This document shows positions 16,303 to 24,677 of a DNA stretch of 64,000 bases, in pieces; position 1 is the first letter of the stretch, and every line of letters begins with the position of its first letter. The position numbers and the translations under genes are program-made. The notes beneath the pieces are model-generated. The model ran no database searches. It was not told the origin of the DNA and was given only the letters and a program-made list of their open reading frames with translations. The DNA comes from Mixta intestinalis (GTDB taxonomy: Bacteria > Pseudomonadota > Gammaproteobacteria > Enterobacterales > Enterobacteriaceae): contig NZ_CP028271.1 of NCBI RefSeq assembly GCF_009914055.1, positions 1,736,001 through 1,800,000 on the forward strand, read 5' to 3'.

Positions 16303-18383
16303 TGACCTCCAATCGTCGCCGTCATACGAATCTGACGGTTATCGGTCAGCTCCATATTAGAAAGCACCGCCAGCTGCGGCAGATTGCGGCGCAGAAAACG
16401 CGCCAGCAACGCCCGCAACGGATGATTCACCAACAGCACCGGCGGCGCGCCCAGCATCTCCTGATTTTGCAGTGCACGCTGCGCCTGATCCAACAAACGA
16501 TCCGCCAGCCCCGGCTCCAGCCCGCCGCCGCCCTGCAACGCCTGCAACAACAGCCGCTCCAGCGTCGCATCCAGACCGATCACCTGCACCTCGCCGCTGC
16601 CGGGAAACCACTGCTGCGTAATAGCACGGCCCAGCGCCACGCGCACCACCGTCGTCAACTCATAAGGATCGCTCTGCACCGGCGCATGCTCCGCCAGCGT
16701 CTCAATAATGGTGCGCATATCGCGAATCGACACCCGCTCCGCCAGCAAATTCTGCAACACCTTATGCAGCGTGGTCAGTGAAATCACGCCCGGCACCAGA
16801 TCCTCTGTCAGTTTCGGCATCTCCTGACTCACGCGATCCAACAGCTGCTGTGCCTCCTGACGCCCAAACAGCTCACTGGCGTACTGGCCGATCAGATGAT
16901 TAAGATGCGTCGCCACCACCGTACTGGCCTCTACCACGGTAAAGCCCTGAATCTGCGCCTGCTCCTTCAGCGCGCTGTCAATCCAGACGGCGGCCAGACC
17001 AAACGCCGGATCGACCGTAGTTTCACCGGGCAAACTCCCGGCGGCAGTGCCGGGGTTAATCGCCATCCAGCGCCCAGGGTAAGCATCGCCGCTGCCGATC
17101 TCCACGCCCTTCATCAAAATACGATAGCGTGCGGCAGGCAAATCCATATTGTCGCGAATATGCACCACCGGCGGCAAAAAGCCCATCTCCTGCGCGAACT
17201 TCTTACGAATACTGCGGATACGTCCCAGCAGCTCGCCGTTCTGCTGCTGATCCACCATCGGGATCAGGCGATAACCCACCTCCATCCCCAGCGAATCTTC
17301 CAGCTGCACATCGCCCCAGGTGGCTTCCACCGTAGCGGCGCTCTCCTGCGCGCGCGGCATCGACGACGGCACGGCGAGCTTCGGCTGCATCTCGCGCCCA
17401 CGCTGCCACCAGGCCAGACCCAGCAGCGCGGCGGTAAACAGCAAAAAGACCAGGTTCGGCATGCCCGGCACCAGACCCAGCAGACCCAGCACGCCTGCGC
17501 TCAGCATCATCACGCGTGGGTTACTGAACAGCTGGTTCACCATCTGCTCGCCCACATCCTGCTCGGTACTGACGCGCGTCACGATCACGCCCGCCGCGGT
17601 GGAAATCACCAGCGCCGGGATCTGCGCCACCAGACCGTCACCGATGGTCAACAGCGTATAGCTCTCTGCCGCCGCGCCGAGCGGCATACCGTGCTGCACC
17701 ACGCCCACCAGCAGGCCGCCGACCACGTTAATAATCATGATCATAATGCCCGCGATGGCGTCACCACGAACAAACTTACTGGCACCGTCCATTGAGCCGT
17801 AAAAATCCGCCTCCTGAGTGACCTCAGCGCGGCGCTTCTTCGCCTCCTCCTCGCCGATCAAACCGGCGTTCAGATCGGCATCGATCGCCATCTGCTTGCC
17901 AGGCATACCGTCCAGTACAAAACGCGCGCCCACTTCGGCAATACGTCCGGCACCTTTGGTAATCACCATAAAGTTAATGATGATCAGAATAATAAATACC
18001 ACGATACCAATGGCGAAGTTGCCGCCAACCAGGAAGTGCCCAAAGGCTTCCACCACACGCCCCGCCGCTGCCGCACCAGTATGCCCCTCCAGCAAAATCA
18101 CACGCGTTGAGGCGACGTTCAGCGCCAGACGCAGCAGGGTAGAAAACAGCAGAATGGTAGGAAACGCCGCGAACTCCAGCGTGCGCTGGGTGAACATTGC
18201 CACCAGCAGCACCATAATGGAAAGCGCGATATTAAAGGTAAACAGCAGATCGAGGATAAAGGGCGGCAGCGGCAGCACCATCATCGACAGGATCATCAGA
18301 ATCAGCAGCGGGCCAGCCAGCACCTTCAGCTGCGAATCTTTCATGTTACCCGGTAAGCGAAGTAAAGCGGCCAGATTAGCCAT
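16299..18383 (-). CDS. flhA: Flagellar export gate protein FlhA
   Basis: An inner-membrane component of the flagellar type III export gate that couples the proton motive force to export and docks chaperone-substrate complexes. The 694-residue protein (E. coli 692) has about eight N-terminal membrane helices. The conserved FHIPEP-type region (NFMVITKGAGRIAEVGARFVLDGMPGKQMAIDADLNAGLI) is intact and a large cytosolic domain follows. I placed the start at the ATG giving ANLAALLRLPGN, seven codons inside the longest frame, because it matches the family. The start overlaps the end of flhB by 8 bases, as in E. coli. Confidence 0.96.
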   Translation of the reverse strand: MANLAALLRLPGNMKDSQLKVLAGPLLILMILSMMVLPLPPFILDLLFTFNIALSIMVLLVAMFTQRTLEFAAFPTILLFSTLLRLALNVASTRVILLEGHTGAAAAGRVVEAFGHFLVGGNFAIGIVVFIILIIINFMVITKGAGRIAEVGARFVLDGMPGKQMAIDADLNAGLIGEEEAKKRRAEVTQEADFYGSMDGASKFVRGDAIAGIMIMIINVVGGLLVGVVQHGMPLGAAAESYTLLTIGDGLVAQIPALVISTAAGVIVTRVSTEQDVGEQMVNQLFSNPRVMMLSAGVLGLLGLVPGMPNLVFLLFTAALLGLAWWQRGREMQPKLAVPSSMPRAQESAATVEATWGDVQLEDSLGMEVGYRLIPMVDQQQNGELLGRIRSIRKKFAQEMGFLPPVVHIRDNMDLPAARYRILMKGVEIGSGDAYPGRWMAINPGTAAGSLPGETTVDPAFGLAAVWIDSALKEQAQIQGFTVVEASTVVATHLNHLIGQYASELFGRQEAQQLLDRVSQEMPKLTEDLVPGVISLTTLHKVLQNLLAERVSIRDMRTIIETLAEHAPVQSDPYELTTVVRVALGRAITQQWFPGSGEVQVIGLDATLERLLLQALQGGGGLEPGLADRLLDQAQRALQNQEMLGAPPVLLVNHPLRALLARFLRRNLPQLAVLSNMELTDNRQIRMTATIGGQ

Positions 18384-19527
18384 CGGATCGTGTTTCTCCT
18401 GCAAAGTCCAGTTCAGCCGGGACCGGCAAACGTTGAGGTTTCTTCGGTATCAGCCCGCCTTCACGCTTCCAGCGTTTCAGCTGCCATACCCAGGCCAGCA
18501 CCTCGGCTACCGCCGCGTAAAGCGCCCCCGGAATGTGCTGACCGATTTCACTGTGGCGATATAGCGCACGCGCCAGCGGCGGCGCTTCCAGAATGGGTAC
18601 ACGGTGCGTTTTACCCAGCTCGCGAATTCTCAGCGCCACGTCGCCAGCGCCTTTCGCCAGCACCTTCGGCGCGCTCATCTTCTTCTCGTCATACTGCAAC
18701 GCCACCGAATAGTGCGTCGGGTTGGTGACGATCACATCCGCCTTCGGCACATCGGCCATCATGCGGCGACGGGCGGCGGCGCGCATCGCCTGGCGAATAC
18801 GCCCTTTAACGTGCGGATCGCCCTCCATCTCTTTATGCTCATCGCGAATCTCCTGACGCGACATACGCAGCTTTTTGAAATGGCTGAACAGCTGCCAGAA
18901 AACATCAAAACCGACCATCGGCACCAGCCCCAGCACCACCAGAAAGCAGCACACCGCCACCATATTCAGGCCGTGCGCCAGCGCGTCAAAAGGTGACTCG
19001 GTAATCAGCCGCAGCATCTCCGGCCATTTTGCCCAGACATACCAGCCCGCCACCGAGCCAACCAGCGCCGCCTTCAGCACCGCTTTCAACAGCTCGGCCC
19101 AGGTCTGTGAGGAGACCATGCGCTTCAGGCCGCTCAGCGGATTGAGTTTGCCGAAATTAAACGCGATCGATTTACCGCTCAGCACCATCCCGCCAAGCAG
19201 CATCGGCGCGGCGATAGCCACCAGCACCAGGCCACCCATCATCGGCAGCAGCGCCCAGACCGCCTGACCCAGCAAACGACTGACGTGACGTACTATCTGG
19301 CCCGGATCGTTGATCAGCCGGTGATCGAAGCTAAAGCCGGAAGCGACCATGTCTGCCAGCTGGCGTGCCATCGGCTCGCCGCCCATCCAGAGGATCAGCA
19401 GCCCCGCCACCAGCATCAGCAGCGACGTCAGCTCGCGCGAGCGCGGGATCTGTCCCTCTTTCCGCGCTTTCTCAAGTCGGTGGGGTGTGGGGGATTCTGT
19501 TTTTTCCTCGTCGCTCTCTTCAGCCAC
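18376..19527 (-). CDS. flhB: Flagellar export switch protein FlhB
   Basis: A membrane protein of the export gate that switches substrate class from rod/hook to filament. From a GTG at 19527 it has 383 residues and begins AEESDEEKTESPTPHRLEKA like E. coli. The longer upstream frame adds residues not in the family. Four N-terminal membrane helices precede the cytosolic domain. The autocleavage site NPTH is at residues 269-272, the same numbering as E. coli. It is first in flhBAE, which in enterics is a class 2 FlhDC-dependent operon. No FlhD4C2 site was located by eye. Confidence 0.95.
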   Translation of the reverse strand: MAEESDEEKTESPTPHRLEKARKEGQIPRSRELTSLLMLVAGLLILWMGGEPMARQLADMVASGFSFDHRLINDPGQIVRHVSRLLGQAVWALLPMMGGLVLVAIAAPMLLGGMVLSGKSIAFNFGKLNPLSGLKRMVSSQTWAELLKAVLKAALVGSVAGWYVWAKWPEMLRLITESPFDALAHGLNMVAVCCFLVVLGLVPMVGFDVFWQLFSHFKKLRMSRQEIRDEHKEMEGDPHVKGRIRQAMRAAARRRMMADVPKADVIVTNPTHYSVALQYDEKKMSAPKVLAKGAGDVALRIRELGKTHRVPILEAPPLARALYRHSEIGQHIPGALYAAVAEVLAWVWQLKRWKREGGLIPKKPQRLPVPAELDFAGETRSDG

Positions 19528-19675
19528 GTTGCAAAACCTGCGCCGGAATGGGAATGCAGCATAGGTTGCCAAAAGCGGCAGGTTTTAATGCGCCGAGTAG
19601 CAGGGTGAAACAGGGGTTATTTCGGGAATGGACGCGGCGGGCTGACGTAATGCCAGTCCGCTACGTAAAACAGCA

Positions 19676-19706
19676 GGCCGCCGCGCTGGTTAACGAATGG
19701 CGGCCT
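19676..19706 (-). terminator. Probable terminator after cheZ
   Basis: GGCCGCC and GGCGGCC pair around a 16-base loop just after the cheZ stop. On the minus strand a short TGTTTT follows. The T tract is weak, so efficiency is uncertain. Confidence 0.5.
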
Positions 19707-19711
19707 TGTAC

Positions 19712-20359
19712 TTAAAAACCCAGACTATCAAGCAGATCGTCAACCTGATCCTGGTTCGCTACCACGCCCGGCGCGGCGGCGTTGATCTGCGGGCCGTTCA
19801 GCAGGCTATTTTCTTCCCGCTTCTGGCGCGCGTTCGCTTCCGGCATATTTTCCAGCAGCACCATTAACAGCTGGCGCTCAATCTCCTGGATCACATCCAT
19901 CATGCGTTTAATCACCTGACCGGTCAGATCCTGAAAATCCTGCGCCATCATAATGTCGAGCAGCTGCGCATTGGTAAAGGAGGTGTGTTCCGGCACGATA
20001 GCCAGATAATCGCGCGTATCCGAAACCAGCACGCGCGCGTCCGCCAGCTCAATAGGGTTTTCAAACCAGGCATCCCAGCGCGTTTTTAGATCTTTAGCAC
20101 CGCTTTCCAGCGCCTCCTGACGCGGCTGCGACGCTTCGACGCAGTTCAGCGCCCGCTCAGCCGCCTGCGCCGTCATCTGCACCACGTAATCAAGGCGGTC
20201 ACGGGCGTCGGGAATCGCTTCCGCCGCTTCCGCAATCGCCTGATCCAGCCCCAGCTCGCGCAGGCTGTCACGCAGCATACGCGTCAGGGAGCCGATGCGT
20301 GAGATAATATCTTGCGCCGAAGCCGCATCGGTCGCTGGTTTCGTAAGTTCGCTCATCAC
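19712..20359 (-). CDS. cheZ: CheY-phosphate phosphatase CheZ
   Basis: CheZ removes phosphate from CheY-P and so ends the tumble signal. The 215-residue protein has the long helical hairpin. The catalytic segment FTNAQLLDIMMAQDFQDLTGQVIKRMMDVIQ includes the Gln that attacks in line (Q in DFQDLTGQV). The C-terminal peptide DQVDDLLDSLGF is the CheY-binding tail. It is the last gene of cheRBYZ, 6 bases after cheY. Two ATGs stand at the start; E. coli CheZ also begins MM. Confidence 0.96.
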   Translation of the reverse strand: MMSELTKPATDAASAQDIISRIGSLTRMLRDSLRELGLDQAIAEAAEAIPDARDRLDYVVQMTAQAAERALNCVEASQPRQEALESGAKDLKTRWDAWFENPIELADARVLVSDTRDYLAIVPEHTSFTNAQLLDIMMAQDFQDLTGQVIKRMMDVIQEIERQLLMVLLENMPEANARQKREENSLLNGPQINAAAPGVVANQDQVDDLLDSLGF

Positions 20360-20365
20360 GTCTCC

Positions 20366-20755
20366 TTACATACCTAATTTTTCGAAGATCTTACCTAACT
20401 TCTCTTCCAGGGTCGCTGCGGTAAAAGGTTTAACGACATAGCCGCTGGCACCAGCCTGTGCGGCAGCAATAATGTTCTCTTTCTTCGCCTCGGCGGTTAC
20501 CATCAGCACCGGCAGCTTGCCCAGCGTGGCGTCGGCGCGGATGGTTTGCAGCAGTTGCAGACCATCCATATTCGGCATGTTCCAGTCGGAAATGACGAAA
20601 TCGAACCCGCCTGCGCGCAGTTTGGTCAGCGCATCAGCACCATCTTCCGCTTCTTCAACGTTATTGAAGCCCAGCTCTTTCAGCAGGTTACGGACGATAC
20701 GACGCATCGTATTGAAATCGTCCACCACCAAAAAGCGCATATTCTTGTCAGCCAT
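20366..20755 (-). CDS. cheY: Chemotaxis response regulator CheY
   Basis: A single-domain response regulator that, when phosphorylated by CheA, binds FliM and causes clockwise rotation. The 129-residue protein has all active-site residues at E. coli numbers: D12, D13, phosphate acceptor D57, T87 and K109. The surface for FliM and CheZ (around KPFTAATLEEKLGKIFEKLGM) is conserved. It lies between cheB and cheZ with short gaps in the cheRBYZ run. Confidence 0.97.
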   Translation of the reverse strand: MADKNMRFLVVDDFNTMRRIVRNLLKELGFNNVEEAEDGADALTKLRAGGFDFVISDWNMPNMDGLQLLQTIRADATLGKLPVLMVTAEAKKENIIAAAQAGASGYVVKPFTAATLEEKLGKIFEKLGM

Positions 20756-20794
20756 ATCTACTCCTGTGTTATTCGTCCCGCTGGACGGGCCCGG

Positions 20795-21844
20795 TTAAAT
20801 TCGCAATGCCTGTCCGGCGCTAATTTTTGCCAGCATGTGCTGGCTGATTTGGTGCAGATCCACCACTTCACTGGCTCCCCCGTAGGCAATCGCCTCACGT
20901 GGCATGCCGAAAACGACACAGCTCGCTTCATTCTGGGCGATGGTCCAGGCTCCGGCGCGGTACATCTCCAGCAGCCCCGCCGCGCCATCGTTGCCCATCC
21001 CGGTCAGGATCACGCCAACGGCGTTACGTCCGGCATGTTGCGCCACCGACTTAAACAGCACGTCCACCGACGGCTTATGGCGGTTAACCGGCGGCCCATC
21101 GTTCAGCTTTATCTGATAGTTAGCGCCGCTACGCGCCAGCTCCAGGTGCATGGCACCGGGCGCGATATAGGCGTGCCCTGGCAGAATACGCTCGCCATCT
21201 TCCGCCTCTTTCACGGTAATCTGGCACAGCTTGTTTAGCCGCTCGGCGAAGGAGCGGGTAAAGCCCGGCGGCATATGCTGGGTAATCAGCAGTGCCGGAC
21301 TGGTGACCGGCAGCGGCTGAAGCACATGGCGAATCGCTTCGGTGCCGCCGGTTGACGCGCCGATAGCGATCAGCTTCTCGCTGCTCAGCAGCGGGCCCGC
21401 CTTCAGCAGCGCCGGAGCCGCCTGCGGCACACGCGGCACCAGCCGGGCGCGTGCCGCCGCACGGATCTTGTCGGCGATCATCTGGCTGTAGGCCATCATC
21501 CCTTCGCGAATGCCCAGCTGTGGCTTGGTGACGAAATCGATCGCCCCCAGCTCCAGCGCACGTAGCGTCACCTCCGAGCCTTTTGCGGTCAGGGAAGAGA
21601 CCATTACCACCGGCATCGGGCGCAGGCGCATCAGCTTTTCCAGAAAGTCGAGGCCGTCCATTCGCGGCATCTCCACATCCAGCGTCAGTACCTGCGGGTC
21701 GTACTGCTTGATTAAATCGCGCGCCACCAGCGGATCGGGTGCAGTGGCTACCATCTCCATATCAGGATGGCTGTTAATGATTTCCGTCATCAGCTGTCGC
21801 ATCAGCGCTGAATCATCAACGCACATTACGGTGATTTTGCTCAT
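20795..21844 (-). CDS. cheB: Protein-glutamate methylesterase/deamidase CheB
   Basis: CheB removes methyl groups from receptors and deamidates receptor glutamines, giving adaptation. The N-terminal receiver domain has D10, D11 and phospho-acceptor D56. The C-terminal esterase has the serine motif IGASTGGTEAI, the histidine in LLITQHMPPGF and the aspartate in LTGMGNDGAAG. The length is 349 residues, as in E. coli. Its start overlaps the cheR stop by 4 bases, and the pair acts at the receptors' C-terminal NWETF-type tails found in the genes upstream. Confidence 0.97.
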   Translation of the reverse strand: MSKITVMCVDDSALMRQLMTEIINSHPDMEMVATAPDPLVARDLIKQYDPQVLTLDVEMPRMDGLDFLEKLMRLRPMPVVMVSSLTAKGSEVTLRALELGAIDFVTKPQLGIREGMMAYSQMIADKIRAAARARLVPRVPQAAPALLKAGPLLSSEKLIAIGASTGGTEAIRHVLQPLPVTSPALLITQHMPPGFTRSFAERLNKLCQITVKEAEDGERILPGHAYIAPGAMHLELARSGANYQIKLNDGPPVNRHKPSVDVLFKSVAQHAGRNAVGVILTGMGNDGAAGLLEMYRAGAWTIAQNEASCVVFGMPREAIAYGGASEVVDLHQISQHMLAKISAGQALRI

Positions 21845-22716
21845 GATCTTTCCTTCGTCAGTCCATAGACCGTCTGCCCGCGCAGATAGAACTCTTTACT
21901 GATCTGGCTGAAGTTTTCCGAGTGACCGGCAAACAGCAGCCCGCCCGGCTTCAGCAGCGGGACAAAACGCCGCAGGATCTTTTCCTGAGTCTCTTTATCG
22001 AAATAGATCATCACGTTGCGGCAAAAAATGGCATCAAAGGGGCCAGGCAGCGCCCACTCATGCGCCAGCAGATTCAGCTGGACAAAACTGATCGTATTCG
22101 CCAGCTCCGACCGTACACGCACCATCCCGGTATGCGGCCCGGTGCCGCGCAAAAAGAAACGCTGCATCTGCGGCTGCGACAGCGTGCGCAGTTCCTCCTG
22201 GCGATAGATGCCTGACGAGGCCTTTTCCAGTACCTGCGTATCGATATCGCTGGCGTGGACCGAAAACTTCCCCGGCCCGACGCCCAGCGTTTCCGCCAGC
22301 GTCATGGCGATGGAGTATGGCTCCTCGCCGGTAGAGGCCGCAGTACTCCAGACGTTGTAGCTGCCGCCGCGCCGTTTGGCGTGATCCGCCAGAATAGGGA
22401 AATGGTGCGCCTCGCGGAAAAAAGCCGTCAGGTTGGTGGTCAGCGCGTTAATAAACGCCTGCCACTCGGCGCTGTTGGCATCGTTTTCCAGCAGCGCGAG
22501 GTAGCGCCCGAAATCATCAATATTCAACGTGCGCAGGCGGCGTACCAGCCGGTTGTAAACCATTTCACGTTTGTGATCGGCGAGCACGATACCGGCTCGC
22601 TGATAAATAAGCTGGCTGATACGGCGAAAGTGCGTATCGGAGAGCGGCAGGCGCTGGACCATTTGGGCCAGCAGCGTGGTGCTCTCAGGTGGTGCCAGTA
22701 GTGTCGATTTCTTCAT
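21841..22716 (-). CDS. cheR: Chemotaxis protein methyltransferase CheR
   Basis: CheR methylates receptor glutamates with S-adenosylmethionine. The 291-residue protein has the N-terminal helical domain (HFRRISQLIYQRAGIVLADHKREMVYNRLVRRLR). The SAM-binding domain follows (VWSTAASTGEEPYSIAMTLAE; FDAIFCRNVMIYFD). These match E. coli CheR closely. The beta-subdomain region that binds the receptor pentapeptide is present. It is first of cheRBYZ, about 100 bases after the first receptor gene. Confidence 0.96.
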   Translation of the reverse strand: MKKSTLLAPPESTTLLAQMVQRLPLSDTHFRRISQLIYQRAGIVLADHKREMVYNRLVRRLRTLNIDDFGRYLALLENDANSAEWQAFINALTTNLTAFFREAHHFPILADHAKRRGGSYNVWSTAASTGEEPYSIAMTLAETLGVGPGKFSVHASDIDTQVLEKASSGIYRQEELRTLSQPQMQRFFLRGTGPHTGMVRVRSELANTISFVQLNLLAHEWALPGPFDAIFCRNVMIYFDKETQEKILRRFVPLLKPGGLLFAGHSENFSQISKEFYLRGQTVYGLTKERS

Positions 22717-22820
22717 CCAGGTTCACCCAACAAAAGCAATTTAACGGGTACAGAGCGCCGCTTACTTCTCCCGGCGCGACATTCTGTTGTGTGACCTCGT
22801 CTGGCCCGCCGCCTGGAGAA

Positions 22821-24497
22821 TCAGAAGGTTTCCCAGTTCTCATCCGTTGCGACGGCGGCTTTACGCGCTGCCGCTGACGGCGCTGCGCTTTGCGTTTTTT
22901 TCGTTGCCACAGATACGTTAACGGCGGCGGCAGCGAATTCTTTACGAATTCTGAACACAGAAACCGCCTGGCTGAGACGACTCGCCTGCTCTTCCAGCGC
23001 GGCCGCTGCCGAGGCGGATTCTTCCACCAGCGCGGCGTTCTGCTGCGTAACGCGATCCATCTCGGTCACCGCCAGGCCTACCTGATCGATGCCGCGGCTC
23101 TGCTCATCTGACGCTGAGGCGATCTCGCCCATAATGTCGGTGACGCGTGTCACCGCGCTGACGATATCGCTCATGGTTTCGCCCGCGCTCTCCACCAGCA
23201 CCGAGCCGGTATCGACGCGCGCGACGGAATCCTCAATCAGCGATTTGATCTCTTTCGCCGCCTGGGCGCTGCGCTGCGCCAGATTACGCACCTCACCCGC
23301 CACCACGGCGAAGCCGCGTCCCTGCTCACCGGCACGTGCCGCTTCCACCGCCGCGTTCAGCGCCAGGATATTGGTCTGGAAAGCGATGCCGTCGATCACG
23401 CTGGTGATATCAGCGATTTTTTTCGAGCTGCCGGCGATGTCGCTCATGGTTTTCACCACGCCATCCACCACCTTGCCGCCCTTCTGCGCGGTTTCCGAGG
23501 CGCTCAGCGCCAGCTGCGACGCCTGGCGTGCGTTTTCCGCGTTCTGCTTCACGGTGGCGGTCAGCTGCTCCATGCTGGCGGCGGTCTGCTCCAGCGAGGC
23601 GGCCTGCTGCTCGGTACGCGAAGAAAGATCGTTGCTGCCCGCAGTGATTTCGCTGGCACCGGTATAGATGGCGTCAGACCCGTCGCGCACGTCGCTGACG
23701 GTGCGTACCAGCTCCTGCTGCATGTTCTGCAGGCTGGCCGCCAGCAGGCTCATCTCATTACGCCCTTCCACTTCAATCGGCTGCGTTAGATCGCCGCTGG
23801 CGATATGGCGGATATGCTCAATGGTTGATTTCAGCGGGCTCAGCAGGATGCGGTGCATCCCCATCCATACCAGCGCCACGATGCCTGCCAGCATCAGCAG
23901 TACAATGCCGATAATCCACAGCGCGCGCTGATAGGCGTCTTCGTTCTGGTCAGCACCGGCTGCCATCAGGCCGCTGGTGGTCTGCGCCCAGACGGTATAA
24001 GCACTTTCAAAATCGTTCTGAAAACCCTGCGTCGGCTGATCGACAAACCCTTTCAGGTCGCCCGCCCCCAGCAGCTGCACCAGCTCGCTCAGCGCATCAT
24101 GCAGTACCTTATATTTGTCATTGACCGCCACCAGATAAGGCATGTTTTTTACGTCTTCAGGCAGTTCGGCGCTATAGGCGGTAAAGCTTTTATCGGCGGT
24201 TTGCAGCTGCTGATTCGCCAGCGCTACCAACTCGGCAACGGTGCTGCCGCTGCCCATATGGTTAGCGTCCAGCATGTAGCGAATACCGGCGCGGTTAAGG
24301 GTGTTACGCGCCTGAATCAGCGCGTCCCAGGCCGCGTTGAGGCTGATCTGCTCACGCTGGATCTGTTGCGAAAGCACGAAATTTTCCCGATCCCCTTTCA
24401 GGGCGTTGAAGAACAGCCCGCTGGAGGCTATTTGCAGTACAGCGAAAATCGCCAGCACCAGGATCAGTGCCGTCACAACTTTAATATGCTTAAACAT
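22821..24497 (-). CDS. Methyl-accepting chemotaxis protein, Tsr-like serine receptor
   Basis: A transmembrane chemoreceptor of 558 residues: first membrane helix at about 8-30, periplasmic four-helix sensor, second helix at about 191-212, HAMP domain, and cytoplasmic signalling helices. The hairpin tip EAARAGEQGRGFAVVAGEVR is intact. The C-terminal tail NWETF tethers CheR and CheB. The sensor keeps RNTLNRAGIRYMLD and the DQPTQGFQ segment of E. coli Tsr, including the Arg, Asn and Thr known to hold serine, so serine sensing is likely. It has its own sigma-28 promoter and sits immediately before cheR. The signalling half is almost identical to that of the next receptor. Confidence 0.93.
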   Translation of the reverse strand: MFKHIKVVTALILVLAIFAVLQIASSGLFFNALKGDRENFVLSQQIQREQISLNAAWDALIQARNTLNRAGIRYMLDANHMGSGSTVAELVALANQQLQTADKSFTAYSAELPEDVKNMPYLVAVNDKYKVLHDALSELVQLLGAGDLKGFVDQPTQGFQNDFESAYTVWAQTTSGLMAAGADQNEDAYQRALWIIGIVLLMLAGIVALVWMGMHRILLSPLKSTIEHIRHIASGDLTQPIEVEGRNEMSLLAASLQNMQQELVRTVSDVRDGSDAIYTGASEITAGSNDLSSRTEQQAASLEQTAASMEQLTATVKQNAENARQASQLALSASETAQKGGKVVDGVVKTMSDIAGSSKKIADITSVIDGIAFQTNILALNAAVEAARAGEQGRGFAVVAGEVRNLAQRSAQAAKEIKSLIEDSVARVDTGSVLVESAGETMSDIVSAVTRVTDIMGEIASASDEQSRGIDQVGLAVTEMDRVTQQNAALVEESASAAAALEEQASRLSQAVSVFRIRKEFAAAAVNVSVATKKTQSAAPSAAARKAAVATDENWETF

Positions 24498-24531
24498 GGT
24501 GGACCTTAAAGCGTGGTTGGAATGACAAGAT

Positions 24532-24558
24532 TTATCGGCATGGCAAACCGAATCTTTA
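24532..24558 (-). promoter_or_regulatory. Sigma-28 (FliA) promoter of the Tsr-like receptor
   Basis: On the minus strand TAAAGATT-N11-GCCGATAA matches the flagellar sigma-28 consensus TAAAGTTT-N11-GCCGATAA with one mismatch. It lies 35 bases before the start codon. Confidence 0.85.
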
Positions 24559-24677
24559 TCCTTATCTGCAATTAACTGCGTAGCCGTAACGCTGTCGGGC
24601 GGGCGGCTTTCCGTTGACGAACGGGGAGAGCAACAATGCCGCCGGAGAGCGGCATTGGTTAATCATGAATAGCGGGA